A stretch of DNA of 64,000 bases, taken from NCBI GenBank assembly GCA_016930015.1, contig JAFGHR010000125.1, positions 46,818-110,817 on the forward strand. Direction: 5' to 3'. The notes beneath the pieces were generated by a model. The model ran no database searches. It had not been told where the DNA came from and was given only the letters and a program-made list of their open reading frames with translations. A program made the translations under genes and the position numbers. This DNA comes from Anaerolineae bacterium (GTDB lineage: Bacteria > Chloroflexota > Anaerolineae > Aggregatilineales > Aggregatilineaceae). Shown in pieces: positions 54,955 to 62,503 of this stretch (its first letter is position 1; each line of letters starts with the position of its first letter).

Positions 54955-54987
54955 CGCTTGCCGTGTGGAGCGGCGGATGGGCGGCGG

Positions 54988-55092
54988 TTAGCCAACCACC
55001 AAACGCCATCGCCGGAGTGATCCCGGCCACGGCAAGCGCGGCATGCGCATCATGACGTTGTGGACGTCGTGCGAATAACGTTTCTTGTTCAT
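54988..55092 (-). CDS. Probable metG leader peptide
   Basis: 34 residues, MNKKRYSHDVHNVMMRMPRL and then LPWPGSLRR onwards, with Met codons 14, 15 and 17 in a tight Met-Met-Arg-Met cluster and a TAA stop. The stop codon overlaps the antiterminator segment. There is no ribosome binding site; the -10 box ends seven bases before the ATG, exactly as in the his leader. I infer a regulatory leader: stalling at the Met codons leaves the AACCGCC segment free to block the terminator. The alternative is a chance small frame. Confidence 0.65.
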   Translation of the reverse strand: MNKKRYSHDVHNVMMRMPRLPWPGSLRRWRLVVG

Positions 55093-55099
55093 GCTGTTT

Positions 55100-55128
55100 A
55101 CTATACGGCTGTTAATGTCGGGAGTCAA
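55100..55128 (-). promoter_or_regulatory. metG leader promoter
   Basis: On the minus strand TTGACT (55128-55123), 17-bp spacer, TATAGT (55105-55100), then seven bases to the leader ATG. Confidence 0.78.
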
Positions 55129-55131
55129 TAA

Positions 55132-55157
55132 CAGGGGCGCATAACCGCTCGCCCCTG
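55132..55157 (-). terminator. Stem-loop after the aldo/keto reductase gene
   Basis: CAGGGGCG / CGCCCCTG, a perfect 8-bp stem with a 10-nt loop; the T tract is weak (TTATTG). Confidence 0.6.
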
Positions 55158-55173
55158 CAAATAAGTTTTGTCT

Positions 55174-56127
55174 TTACTGCCGGACCGGCGCGACGATTGT
55201 GTCAATGCGCTTGAGCACGTCGTCATCCAGCGTGATATCGATGGCTTTGAGCGTTTCCTCAAGCTGGCGGGTTTTGGTGGCCCCGGTGATCGCGCTGCTG
55301 ACGCCCGGCTGGCGCAGCGTCCACGCGATGGCGAGCTGCGCCCGGCTGACGCCCAGGTCATCGGCGATCGGTTTGATCTGGCGCACAGCGTTCAGCACCT
55401 CTTCTTTCATGATCGCTTCGCGCAGCCAGTCAAGCTGGGCCAGGCGGCTGTCTTCGGGCACCGCGTCATCATATTTGCCCGTCAGCATCCCGCTGGCGAG
55501 CGGACTCCACACCACCAGCCCGATCCCGGCGGAGTCGGCCAGCGGCAGGATCGTGTCCTCAACCCGCTGGCTGACCAGCATGTTATACTGCGGCTGCTCC
55601 ACGGCGGGCTTGTACAGGTTGTACCTGTCGCAGATAACCAGCGCGGCTTGAATTTGCTCGCTGGTCCATTCGCTGGTGCCCCAATACAGGATTTTGCCCT
55701 GGTGGATGAGGTCATCCATGGCCCGCACGGTTTCTTCAAGCGGGGTTTCGTCGTCGTAGCGGTGGCAGAAATACAGGTCCAGGTAATCCGTGCCGATGTT
55801 CCGCAGCGACCGGTCGATGCTTTCCATGATGTGTTTGCGCGACAGGCCCCGGTCGTTTATGTCGTCACTCATGGGCCAGAACACCTTGCTGGAAATGACG
55901 AGGGTATAACGCGGAAAATCCTTGAGGATCGAGCCCATCAATTTTTCAGATTCGCCGTTGGCGTAGATATCGGCGATATCAAAAAAGTTGATCCCGCTGT
56001 CATACGCCAGCGTAATGATATCACGCGCAAGCTGCGTATTGGTCAGGCTCTCCCCAAAGGTGGTCCATCCTCCCAAGCTCAGTTCACTGACCTTGATCCC
56101 GGCTTTGCCCAGGTGGCGGTAGTTCAT
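55174..56127 (-). CDS. Aldo/keto reductase
   Basis: 317 residues, NADPH-dependent (alpha/beta)8 barrel oxidoreductase of the voltage-gated potassium channel beta subunit/YghZ-like group. The catalytic tetrad is visible: Asp and Tyr in FFDIADIYANG, Lys in VISSKVFW and His in LYFCHRYD. The cofactor-binding end SSAITGATKTRQLEE is normal. I start at ATG 56127, with GAGGAG nine bases upstream; the frame extends 15 codons further without a site. The reductase is followed by a stem-loop and the metG leader promoter. Confidence 0.93.
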   Translation of the reverse strand: MNYRHLGKAGIKVSELSLGGWTTFGESLTNTQLARDIITLAYDSGINFFDIADIYANGESEKLMGSILKDFPRYTLVISSKVFWPMSDDINDRGLSRKHIMESIDRSLRNIGTDYLDLYFCHRYDDETPLEETVRAMDDLIHQGKILYWGTSEWTSEQIQAALVICDRYNLYKPAVEQPQYNMLVSQRVEDTILPLADSAGIGLVVWSPLASGMLTGKYDDAVPEDSRLAQLDWLREAIMKEEVLNAVRQIKPIADDLGVSRAQLAIAWTLRQPGVSSAITGATKTRQLEETLKAIDITLDDDVLKRIDTIVAPVRQ

Positions 56128-56234
56128 CGTGGTTTTCTCCTCAAGAACACAAATCGGAACAAAACACTTCATATTTAGTTTTTAGGGGAAATGGTGACGG
56201 TTGGCCAACACCCGGCGGGCGTGTTTTATGAGCA

Positions 56235-56277
56235 CTTCACAGCCTGACCGCGAACAAAACCGGGACAGGCTGTGAAG
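56235..56277. other. 12-bp inverted repeat after dnaN
   Basis: CTTCACAGCCTG (56235-56246) and its exact complement (56266-56277) with a 19-nt loop; no T tract. It may end the dnaN transcript or act as a stabiliser. Confidence 0.5.
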
Positions 56278-56315
56278 ATAAGCGTTAGATCGAGTTAGCC
56301 GGACGGAATCGGTCG

Positions 56316-57461
56316 CTAGCGGTTAGTGGTTGACATAGGCATGATCACATGGATGAAGTCATCCCGACCGTTGGGGCGTACAATCCCCGGTGCGGTTGCG
56401 CCGCTGGTTTCCAGCACAACCTGATCTTCCTTGATCACGTTCAGGACTTCAATCAAATACCGGATGTTAAAGGCGATCTCGACGGCATTACCGTTAACGC
56501 TGGCGTCAACCGGCGCTTCGGCATCACCTTTTTCCTGTGAGCGCCCGGCGATCAGGATGCGCCCCGGTATGTTAGTATTGCCGCTGGGCTCAATGAGCAC
56601 ACGTGCGGTGTTGGCCGAGTCCTTGGCGAACACTTCCGAACTGCGGCAGGCGGCCAGCAGTTCATCAGTGTAGACCAGGGTGGTCGTTTCACAGTGACGC
56701 GGGATGATCGCTTCGTAGTCGGGAAATTTACCTTCGATCAACTGCGAAACGACAACTACGTTTTTGAGGCCGAACATCACCTGTCCGCGCCCGTCGGGCA
56801 GTGAGATCAACACCTCTTCGTCTTCATCGGAAATGATCTTGCTGAGTTCCTGCAACGTTCGGCCAGGGATGATCATGGGGTCCGGTTCGCGGTCGCCGAC
56901 GCTGAATTCGAGTTCGGTGGTGCGTACCGACAGCCGGTAACCATCCGCCGCGGCCAGAGTCAGCAGATCGCCCTCAAACCGCGCCAGCACACCCGCCAGG
57001 GTGGGACGGTTGTCATCACTGGCGGCGGCAAAGGCCACCTGGTCGATCATCTCTTTGAACACCAGGCCGGGCACCGCGATCGCACGCGTGGGGTCGAATT
57101 CGGGAATCAAGGGGAATTCAGTCGCGTCCATTCCCTTAATATTCGCTGTTTTCCCGGCGCAGGTCAGGTGCAGTGTCAGGGTCCGGATGTCCAGGTCCAT
57201 GTCGATACGTTCGGACGGTAGTGTGTTCACCAGGTCCAAAAACGTGCGCAGCGGCACCGTGATCGCGCCATCCTCATCAATTTTGGCCCCGATCCACGCC
57301 GAAATCCCAAGTTCGAGATTGGTCGCAGATATCTGTAAACGCGCATCCTCGGTTGAGAGCATGACGTTAGCCAGAATGGGGAGTGTGGGGCGGCTTTTTA
57401 CCGCACGGCTGGCAATATTCAACCCTTTTTGCAGATTTTCTTGTAACACAGAGACGCGCAT
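56316..57461 (-). CDS. dnaN: DNA polymerase III beta subunit (sliding clamp)
   Basis: 381 residues, the ring-shaped processivity clamp. Three clamp domains of about 125 residues each; RPTLPILANVML, the central FKEMIDQVAFAAASDDNRPTLAG split over the second domain, and a C-terminal hydrophobic pocket ending VIMPMSTTNR, all typical of DnaN. ATG 57461 follows GGGAG by nine bases, with its own promoter. dnaA, recF and gyrB are not adjacent, so the origin region is not recognisable here. Confidence 0.96.
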   Translation of the reverse strand: MRVSVLQENLQKGLNIASRAVKSRPTLPILANVMLSTEDARLQISATNLELGISAWIGAKIDEDGAITVPLRTFLDLVNTLPSERIDMDLDIRTLTLHLTCAGKTANIKGMDATEFPLIPEFDPTRAIAVPGLVFKEMIDQVAFAAASDDNRPTLAGVLARFEGDLLTLAAADGYRLSVRTTELEFSVGDREPDPMIIPGRTLQELSKIISDEDEEVLISLPDGRGQVMFGLKNVVVVSQLIEGKFPDYEAIIPRHCETTTLVYTDELLAACRSSEVFAKDSANTARVLIEPSGNTNIPGRILIAGRSQEKGDAEAPVDASVNGNAVEIAFNIRYLIEVLNVIKEDQVVLETSGATAPGIVRPNGRDDFIHVIMPMSTTNR

Positions 57462-57508
57462 ACGGAGTTCTCCCTACCTTTTTTGCGCGATGGCAATCTA
57501 TCAGCGTA

Positions 57509-57537
57509 ATTATACATTCCCGCTTACAGCAAGCCAA
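57509..57537 (-). promoter_or_regulatory. dnaN promoter
   Basis: On the minus strand TTGGCT (57537-57532), 17-bp spacer, TATAAT (57514-57509). Confidence 0.75.
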
Positions 57538-57579
57538 GTACTCTAACAACCCAGGCTATCACTTCAAAAAAACCTAACG

Positions 57580-57713
57580 CCCCTCCCCTCCGGGCTACGC
57601 CCGGTCTCCCCTCCCCCGCCGAGCGATGGAGGGGAAAAATGCACTGGTCGCGGCGCGTATTCAGAGCGCGCGCATGTCTGGAAAGTCCCCCGTCCAGCTT
57701 GGCTGGAAGGGGG
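57580..57713. repeat. C/G-rich intergenic element with two hairpins
   Basis: This gene-free stretch (57538-57769) holds CCGGGC-TAC-GCCCGG (57590-57604) and a longer two-part hairpin CCCCC..CCAGC-TTG-GCTGG..GGGGG (57687-57713) in C-rich surroundings like those at 27884-27930. It looks like a REP- or MITE-derived remnant, without proof. Confidence 0.4.
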
Positions 57714-57769
57714 ATTTAGGGGGAAGGCGTTGCTAAAAGCCATCCCTCCATTTGAGGCAATTGCTCTAT

Positions 57770-58618
57770 CTAACAACCGTGCGGGACCGAAATATTGGGC
57801 TGCTGGCCGAGTGACAGTACATCCAGGTCATAAAACAGGTACAACGTACCCGACACCGGCTCTTCGGCCCACAACACCCGGACGTGTTCCACCGTCAGGG
57901 TCAGTTCATAGCGCAAAACGGCGTTTAGACTGGGCGCGATCCACAGGTCCGCGTCCAGTACAACACGGCTGGTAGCGTCCTGGTGAACGGCAGGTAGCTG
58001 TACGCTGCCGGGTGAAAAGGTGTACTGCCACACGGGCGTTTGTGCAATCGTATCACGAAAACCGGATGGCACCGCCCGGCTCACGCCGCCGATGATCTGT
58101 CCGGCGGTGAGATCGGCAATGGCCGCGGCCTGTTCGTCGCCGGTCGTGCATTGGCCGTTGGTATCGACAATGAAATAGTCATTGCTCAACCGCACCCCTT
58201 CCAGGCGGCGTAAGGCATCATCAGGCGACAGCGCGCTGCCCTCAACTTCCAGCACGACGCGGCGCGCCTCGCTGTATTCGTTGGCCCACACCTGCGCTTT
58301 GAAAGAGCCGGTCGCTTCGTCGCCGCTGACATCAAATGTACCCTCAAACCGCCCGCTCATTGTGTAGGACCAGCCCTGGCGATCAGACAGGTTGGCATTA
58401 ATGGGATCAAACGCGACCACGCCGAATCCACTGGGCGGCGCATTTTCGGTTAAAAACAGGCTCGTGGGAATCTGATCGATCTCGGCGACCGTTGGCAGCG
58501 GCTTGCCGCTCTCGGACGTGCTGCACGCTGCCGCTGATGCCCACAACACCAGGACAATACCGGCACGTGTGACATAGTGGAAACGCCGCCGGACTATGGT
58601 ATATCTTATTCGTTGCAT
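57770..58618 (-). CDS. Putative lipoprotein of unknown function
   Basis: About 282 residues. The N-terminus MQRIRYTIVRRRF and a hydrophobic core end in the lipobox-like SAAAC (Cys32), so it is probably a lipoprotein. The mature part is mostly beta-rich (DRQGWSYTMSGRFEGTF, ARRVVLEVEGS, WQYTFSPGSVQLP, VLRYELTLTVEHVRV) and resembles LppX/LolA-type shells only in general pattern. The start is uncertain: ATG 58618 gives the most normal signal length; ATG 58654 lies ten bases after a TATAAT and would be almost leaderless. Confidence 0.7.
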   Translation of the reverse strand: MQRIRYTIVRRRFHYVTRAGIVLVLWASAAACSTSESGKPLPTVAEIDQIPTSLFLTENAPPSGFGVVAFDPINANLSDRQGWSYTMSGRFEGTFDVSGDEATGSFKAQVWANEYSEARRVVLEVEGSALSPDDALRRLEGVRLSNDYFIVDTNGQCTTGDEQAAAIADLTAGQIIGGVSRAVPSGFRDTIAQTPVWQYTFSPGSVQLPAVHQDATSRVVLDADLWIAPSLNAVLRYELTLTVEHVRVLWAEEPVSGTLYLFYDLDVLSLGQQPNISVPHGC

Positions 58619-58664
58619 GGTCGATTGTCTCATCAAATCATGGGTGTCCAGCATTTTGTTTTGC

Positions 58665-58670
58665 ATTATA
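58665..58670 (-). promoter_or_regulatory. -10 box for the lipoprotein gene
   Basis: Perfect TATAAT on the minus strand; no clear -35 box. It lies ten bases before the possible start ATG 58654. Confidence 0.45.
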
Positions 58671-58727
58671 ACGATTCCGGCGCTCTGACGGTAGGTAATT
58701 ACTCTGAATGAGTTTCTTAAGAAAAAC

Positions 58728-58805
58728 ACCAGACATATTATCTAAACGCAGTCTGGTATGTATCTAGTTCAATGATTTGACAGAAGTAGATTTTATTAGG
58801 ATAAT
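58728..58805 (+). promoter_or_regulatory. Promoter and inverted repeat before the SARP-like regulator
   Basis: TTGACA (58777-58782), 17-bp spacer, GATAAT (58800-58805) is a strong promoter match. The inverted repeat ACCAGAC (58728-58734) / GTCTGGT (58751-58757) lies just upstream, and TTTCTTAAGAAA (58713-58724) is a second palindrome. The 319-bp divergent region holds no gene. Confidence 0.65.
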
Positions 58806-58937
58806 TACGTTAGGGCAAAATGGGGAAATAGATGTAGGGTAATTCGATGGTGCTGCCATCAAGCGCGATCAAGAATACCTTTTTGTGGTATTCGGGCACA
58901 ATCTTGACCGAACCTATATAGTAATAGGTGGCAGTAT

Positions 58938-60212
58938 ATGTCTGAATTGACAGTAAAAAACGTGGCGGAAACCACATTCGATGATTTTGTCGAAAAAACT
59001 CAAGGTGTACCACTAGTCATAATTTACCCCCGTCATCGCAGTCATAGTGCTTTAGTCGCTATGTTTCTGCGCCACTATGGTGACAATACCGTTTATTACA
59101 GTCTGGGCGAATCCGAAAACACGTTACCAACCTGGTTGAACACCATGGTGAATGATGACATGTTTCCGGCAGGTTTTGGTAACCAGACTCGTGCAGCGCT
59201 CAATGGTCGGGCGACACCTGAAGAGTTGGCCGAAGCGTTTGGTGCCGACCTTTCGGCGCTGCGTACAACGCCCTATATGCTGCTGCTGGATATGTTTGAC
59301 CACCTGGCGTTTTCGGCTGATTATGATCGGTTCTTCCGCCATCTGCCAGCAGCGCTGGCCGATCATGTCCAGATTGTGTTCAATGCAAGGTTGCTCGATT
59401 TGCAGCCCTGGAATGATCTGATCCTTGACGGGCAGGCCGAAGTCGTCGGCAACGAGCAAGCATTGGGTGGCGGTATCTACGGGGGTAACGAATCACTGGG
59501 ACAGTTGGAGGTCTTTTCGCTGTCAGGCGGGCATGTGTACATTGATGGCCGCCCGGTGACCAGTTGGGACGGCTCCTTACCGCGCCGCCTGTTCTACTTT
59601 TTTGTGGATCATCCCATGATCACCCGTGACGAGATCTTCGAAATTTTCTGGCCCAAGATGTCCGTCAAAGAGGCAACAAATGTGTTTCATGTCACCAAGC
59701 GTAAAATCAGCGAGCGTTTGGGGTATGAACTGACCAATTATTCCGGCGGCTTTTACATCCCGTCGGTGCGCCTGTCGGTGCATTATGACGCCCGTGTGTT
59801 TGAAGAAGCCGTGGAGCAGGCCATCGAAGAAGAAGATACGGCTCCGGCGAACTGGTACCTGGCGGTTCAGACGTACCGGGCGGACTACCTGCCAGAAATT
59901 CATATGCCCTGGGCAGATGCGCGCCGTGAGGAACTCCAACACAAATACACGCAGGCCCTGATCGGCTTGGGGCGGTATCATCGCGGGCTGGGTGAATTTG
60001 ATCACGCCCTGGGTTACCTGCTGCGTGCGCTGCGCCAAAAGCCGGATTGGGAAGACGTGCATCGTGATGTCATGCTTATATACTATCAGCAGGGCCAACG
60101 CGACAAAGCGATCAACCAGTACGGGCAGGTTGTCCGCACCCTGGACGCGATGTTTGGTATAAAACCATCCAAGGATACGCGTAACCTGTACGAGGTCATC
60201 AGCGCGGTTTAG
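58938..60212 (+). CDS. SARP/AfsR-like transcriptional regulator without P-loop
   Basis: 424 residues. The middle (about 205-285) is a winged-helix of the OmpR/SARP kind (LGQLEVFSLSGGHVYIDGRP, RDEIFEIFWPKMS, FHVTKRKISERLG), followed by a BTAD/TPR helical domain (about 290-420) with repeats such as LGRYHRGLGEFDHALGYL. The N-terminal ~190 residues look like the AAA-type domain of MalT/AfsR-like regulators, with TTPYMLLLDMFDHL as a Walker-B-like strand, but the P-loop place reads YPRHRSHSALVA, with no GxxGxGK[ST]. It probably does not bind ATP normally. Target genes unknown. ATG 58938, with AGGTGG. Confidence 0.8.
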   Translation: MSELTVKNVAETTFDDFVEKTQGVPLVIIYPRHRSHSALVAMFLRHYGDNTVYYSLGESENTLPTWLNTMVNDDMFPAGFGNQTRAALNGRATPEELAEAFGADLSALRTTPYMLLLDMFDHLAFSADYDRFFRHLPAALADHVQIVFNARLLDLQPWNDLILDGQAEVVGNEQALGGGIYGGNESLGQLEVFSLSGGHVYIDGRPVTSWDGSLPRRLFYFFVDHPMITRDEIFEIFWPKMSVKEATNVFHVTKRKISERLGYELTNYSGGFYIPSVRLSVHYDARVFEEAVEQAIEEEDTAPANWYLAVQTYRADYLPEIHMPWADARREELQHKYTQALIGLGRYHRGLGEFDHALGYLLRALRQKPDWEDVHRDVMLIYYQQGQRDKAINQYGQVVRTLDAMFGIKPSKDTRNLYEVISAV

Positions 60213-60247
60213 CCGGCTGCCGGATCGGCACATGGCGCCGGTTGTTG

Positions 60248-60298
60248 TATAATTGGTGAGTGTAAATATAACGTCGTCTACTAGAATTAGGCGACGTT
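60248..60298 (+). promoter_or_regulatory. Promoter -10 box and leader hairpin
   Basis: TATAAT (60248-60253) is followed by an AACGTCG/CGACGTT stem (60270-60276 and 60292-60298) and a T-rich tract. It could be a terminator for the upstream regulator gene or an attenuator before the metallopeptidase gene. Confidence 0.45.
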
Positions 60299-60337
60299 GT
60301 TTCTTTGGGTTGGCGATCCTGAAAGCCAGGGAAGAGT

Positions 60338-60925
60338 GTGACACAACGATCAAAGAATCCCGACGGTCAAATCATGCGGCGTGTGCCCGATGGGCCGCAT
60401 ACGTTGGCGGTTGAAGTAACGCGTGACCGGCGGCTGCGAAAATCGGTGCGGTGGACGGTGGAGCATGACACGATCCAGGTGCGCGTGCCGCCACATGTTG
60501 GGTCCGACCGGTTAGACAGCATGCTGGATGATATCGTAAAGCGCGTGCTCAAGCAGCGACAGCGTGCACGCCACCGCAATGACACCGAGCTAGAGCGCCG
60601 GGCCGAGGTTATTAACCGCCAGTATTTTGGCGGTGAACTGCACTGGCACACAATCAGGTGGGTGAACAACATGCAGCGCCGCCTGGGAAGCTGCACGACC
60701 GGCGGCGCGACGGATGGTGATATCCGCATCAGTGACCGTATCAAACACTGGCCCGTGTACGTGTTGGAATACGTTATTGCGCACGAGCTGGCGCACCGCA
60801 AATACCCCGATCACAGTCCGGCTTTCTGGGACTACCTGGCACGTTACCCCCAAACTGAACGCGCCAGGGGATTTATTGAGGGGATCGCTTACGCTCAGGG
60901 TGATGATCCGGACGGGTTATTATGA
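60338..60925 (+). CDS. YgjP/DUF45-like zinc metallopeptidase
   Basis: 195 residues, cytoplasmic. The zinc-protease motif is HELAH (149-153) with the third ligand His159 in YPDHSPAFW, typical of the DUF45/YgjP (WLM-related) family. RRLGSCT upstream matches the family's R-x-GSC strand. The physiological substrate is unknown. GTG 60338 is six to eight bases after GGGAAG. Stands alone, convergent with the DnaJ gene. Confidence 0.9.
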   Translation: MTQRSKNPDGQIMRRVPDGPHTLAVEVTRDRRLRKSVRWTVEHDTIQVRVPPHVGSDRLDSMLDDIVKRVLKQRQRARHRNDTELERRAEVINRQYFGGELHWHTIRWVNNMQRRLGSCTTGGATDGDIRISDRIKHWPVYVLEYVIAHELAHRKYPDHSPAFWDYLARYPQTERARGFIEGIAYAQGDDPDGLL

Positions 60926-60951
60926 CGGGCTGCCGTGCCCGCCGCAGGCGC

Positions 60952-61983
60952 TCAGTGCCGCACCACCACGTCACACGGGAGCAGTTCGGTACCATTACGC
61001 AGCGTCACCCGCAAACGAACAGCATAATATCCGCTGGGTTGGCCGTCCAAATTGACCCCGTTTGTTAATTCCCCCTCAGCGATAGTTTGTTCGGGCAAAC
61101 TCTGGTTTGCCGGAGGCAGGCGAATGCTCCGCCACTGGTCCGGTACGGATGTGGCGGTGATGGTTTTCCCCAGGTATCCGATCTCAAGCGTATAGTGCCA
61201 CAGTTCGGCGTGCTGCACGGTGCCCTGGATCACAAACGTGCCCTCCACGATATCAAAATCAACCGGCGCGCTGATCTGTATGCCGGGATCGGAACACTGG
61301 CGAAAGAGGCGATCCGCGGTGGTGGTCGACTCAGGCGATACGATTGGCGTGGCGGTCTGGCGGCCAAAGATATTCCACAACACATTCAGCGGGCCGCCGT
61401 CATCGGGGGCCATAAACGCGTATGACAACACGGCGATGTTGATCGCCAGCAAAATGGACAGCAGGGTCAGCAAGCCCGCATAGGGACTGCGCCATATGCC
61501 GATCAGGATTTGCAGCGTCGGTTCCAGTCGTCGCAGCACAGATTGGGGCAGCCATGATGTCTGCGACTGAGCGGCAGCGGCAGCTTGCTGCGCCTGGTGG
61601 CGCCGGGCATACGAGGTCTGGCGGCCCTGGTTTGGCGCCGTGCCGCCTAGTTGTTCCCACCAGGGCAGATTCGGATCGTAACCGGGGCGGCTGAATGGGC
61701 TGTTGTACGTGTTGTGTTTGCTTCTGGACTTAAACCGGCTGTGCGGCCAGCGCACCCGGTCATATTCCTTACGCAGCGCTGGTTGGCGCAGTACATCGTA
61801 GGCTTCGTTGACAAGTTGAAGTTGTTCCGTGGCCCAACCCGCCCGTTCAGGATGCAGGTCGGGATGAAATTCCCGGACGCGCTGCCGGTATGCCAGGCGG
61901 ACATCTTCGATTGAGGCGTCGGTGTCGAGCCTCAACATATCGTAATAATCGCGTTTGGGGTCGTATATGATTTTTCGCGGCAT
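60952..61983 (-). CDS. Membrane-bound DnaJ-domain protein
   Basis: 343 residues. An N-terminal J domain (about 12-75) has the HPD motif (40-42, FHPDLHPE), needed to stimulate Hsp70. After a Pro/Gln-rich linker (about 85-150) comes one membrane helix (about 170-195), and then a C-terminal beta-sandwich (about 245-340, IQISAPVDFDIVEGTFVIQG and YYAVRLRVTLRNG) which would be outside the cytoplasm. This layout, J domain inside and Ig-like domain outside, is unusual and not a standard DnaJ. ATG 61983 has no strong site; it lies 16 bp after the zinc-ribbon gene, suggesting a shared mRNA. Confidence 0.85.
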   Translation of the reverse strand: MPRKIIYDPKRDYYDMLRLDTDASIEDVRLAYRQRVREFHPDLHPERAGWATEQLQLVNEAYDVLRQPALRKEYDRVRWPHSRFKSRSKHNTYNSPFSRPGYDPNLPWWEQLGGTAPNQGRQTSYARRHQAQQAAAAAQSQTSWLPQSVLRRLEPTLQILIGIWRSPYAGLLTLLSILLAINIAVLSYAFMAPDDGGPLNVLWNIFGRQTATPIVSPESTTTADRLFRQCSDPGIQISAPVDFDIVEGTFVIQGTVQHAELWHYTLEIGYLGKTITATSVPDQWRSIRLPPANQSLPEQTIAEGELTNGVNLDGQPSGYYAVRLRVTLRNGTELLPCDVVVRH

Positions 61984-61999
61984 GCGCAGTCAGGTTGTG

Positions 62000-62338
62000 T
62001 CAGCGCCGCCCAAAGCGGCGTTCGGCTTCACGAAATTCGTCCGGATCAACTTCCAGCGTCACGGCGCCACAGTTGCGGCAGACCTGCGCATTGACGCGAA
62101 CCAACCGGCGGAAGGGTCGCATAAAACGCGCAATACGCGGCAGCTTGAGCGCTTTGGGCGCCAGTTGCAGGTGGCGGAACTTGTCGCTGTAATCAATCAA
62201 ATAGGCTGAGCCCAGATCAGTTGACCCGCAGCGCGGACACTGCCACTGGATCGACATCATCCGGCCCGTACTGCCTGCCTCTGGAATCGAAACCGGGGGC
62301 GCAACGGTTGGCGGTACATTGGCAGCTTGATCAGGCAT
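62000..62338 (-). CDS. Zinc-ribbon protein of unknown function
   Basis: 112 residues. After a Pro/Val-rich start, the four Cys of a zinc ribbon are CPRCGS (about 41-46) and CRNCGA (about 92-97), with a helical basic segment between them (APKALKLPRIARFMRPFRR). No enzyme motif. ATG 62338 has GGGG about 12 bases upstream. It is the first gene of a two-gene unit with the DnaJ protein, so it may act with it. Confidence 0.75.
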   Translation of the reverse strand: MPDQAANVPPTVAPPVSIPEAGSTGRMMSIQWQCPRCGSTDLGSAYLIDYSDKFRHLQLAPKALKLPRIARFMRPFRRLVRVNAQVCRNCGAVTLEVDPDEFREAERRFGRR

Positions 62339-62503
62339 AATGGTTTTTCCCCTAAGACTCGCCGTGTCCTTTTGATTATACACCGCAATACCGCTTGCCG
62401 CGTGGTCGTCTGGATGAAATTTGTGTGAAGCGCAAAACTTTTCGGTCGGCAGCGCGTACAGGGAAGTAGATAGTTCATTTTTCGCATCTAAGGAGCGGCT
62501 ATC

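Noticed and set aside
54838..55173. T-box or SAM riboswitch before metG
   Set aside because: No T-box GGNACC bulge motif or SAM core was seen; the leader peptide and alternative pairing explain the terminator better.
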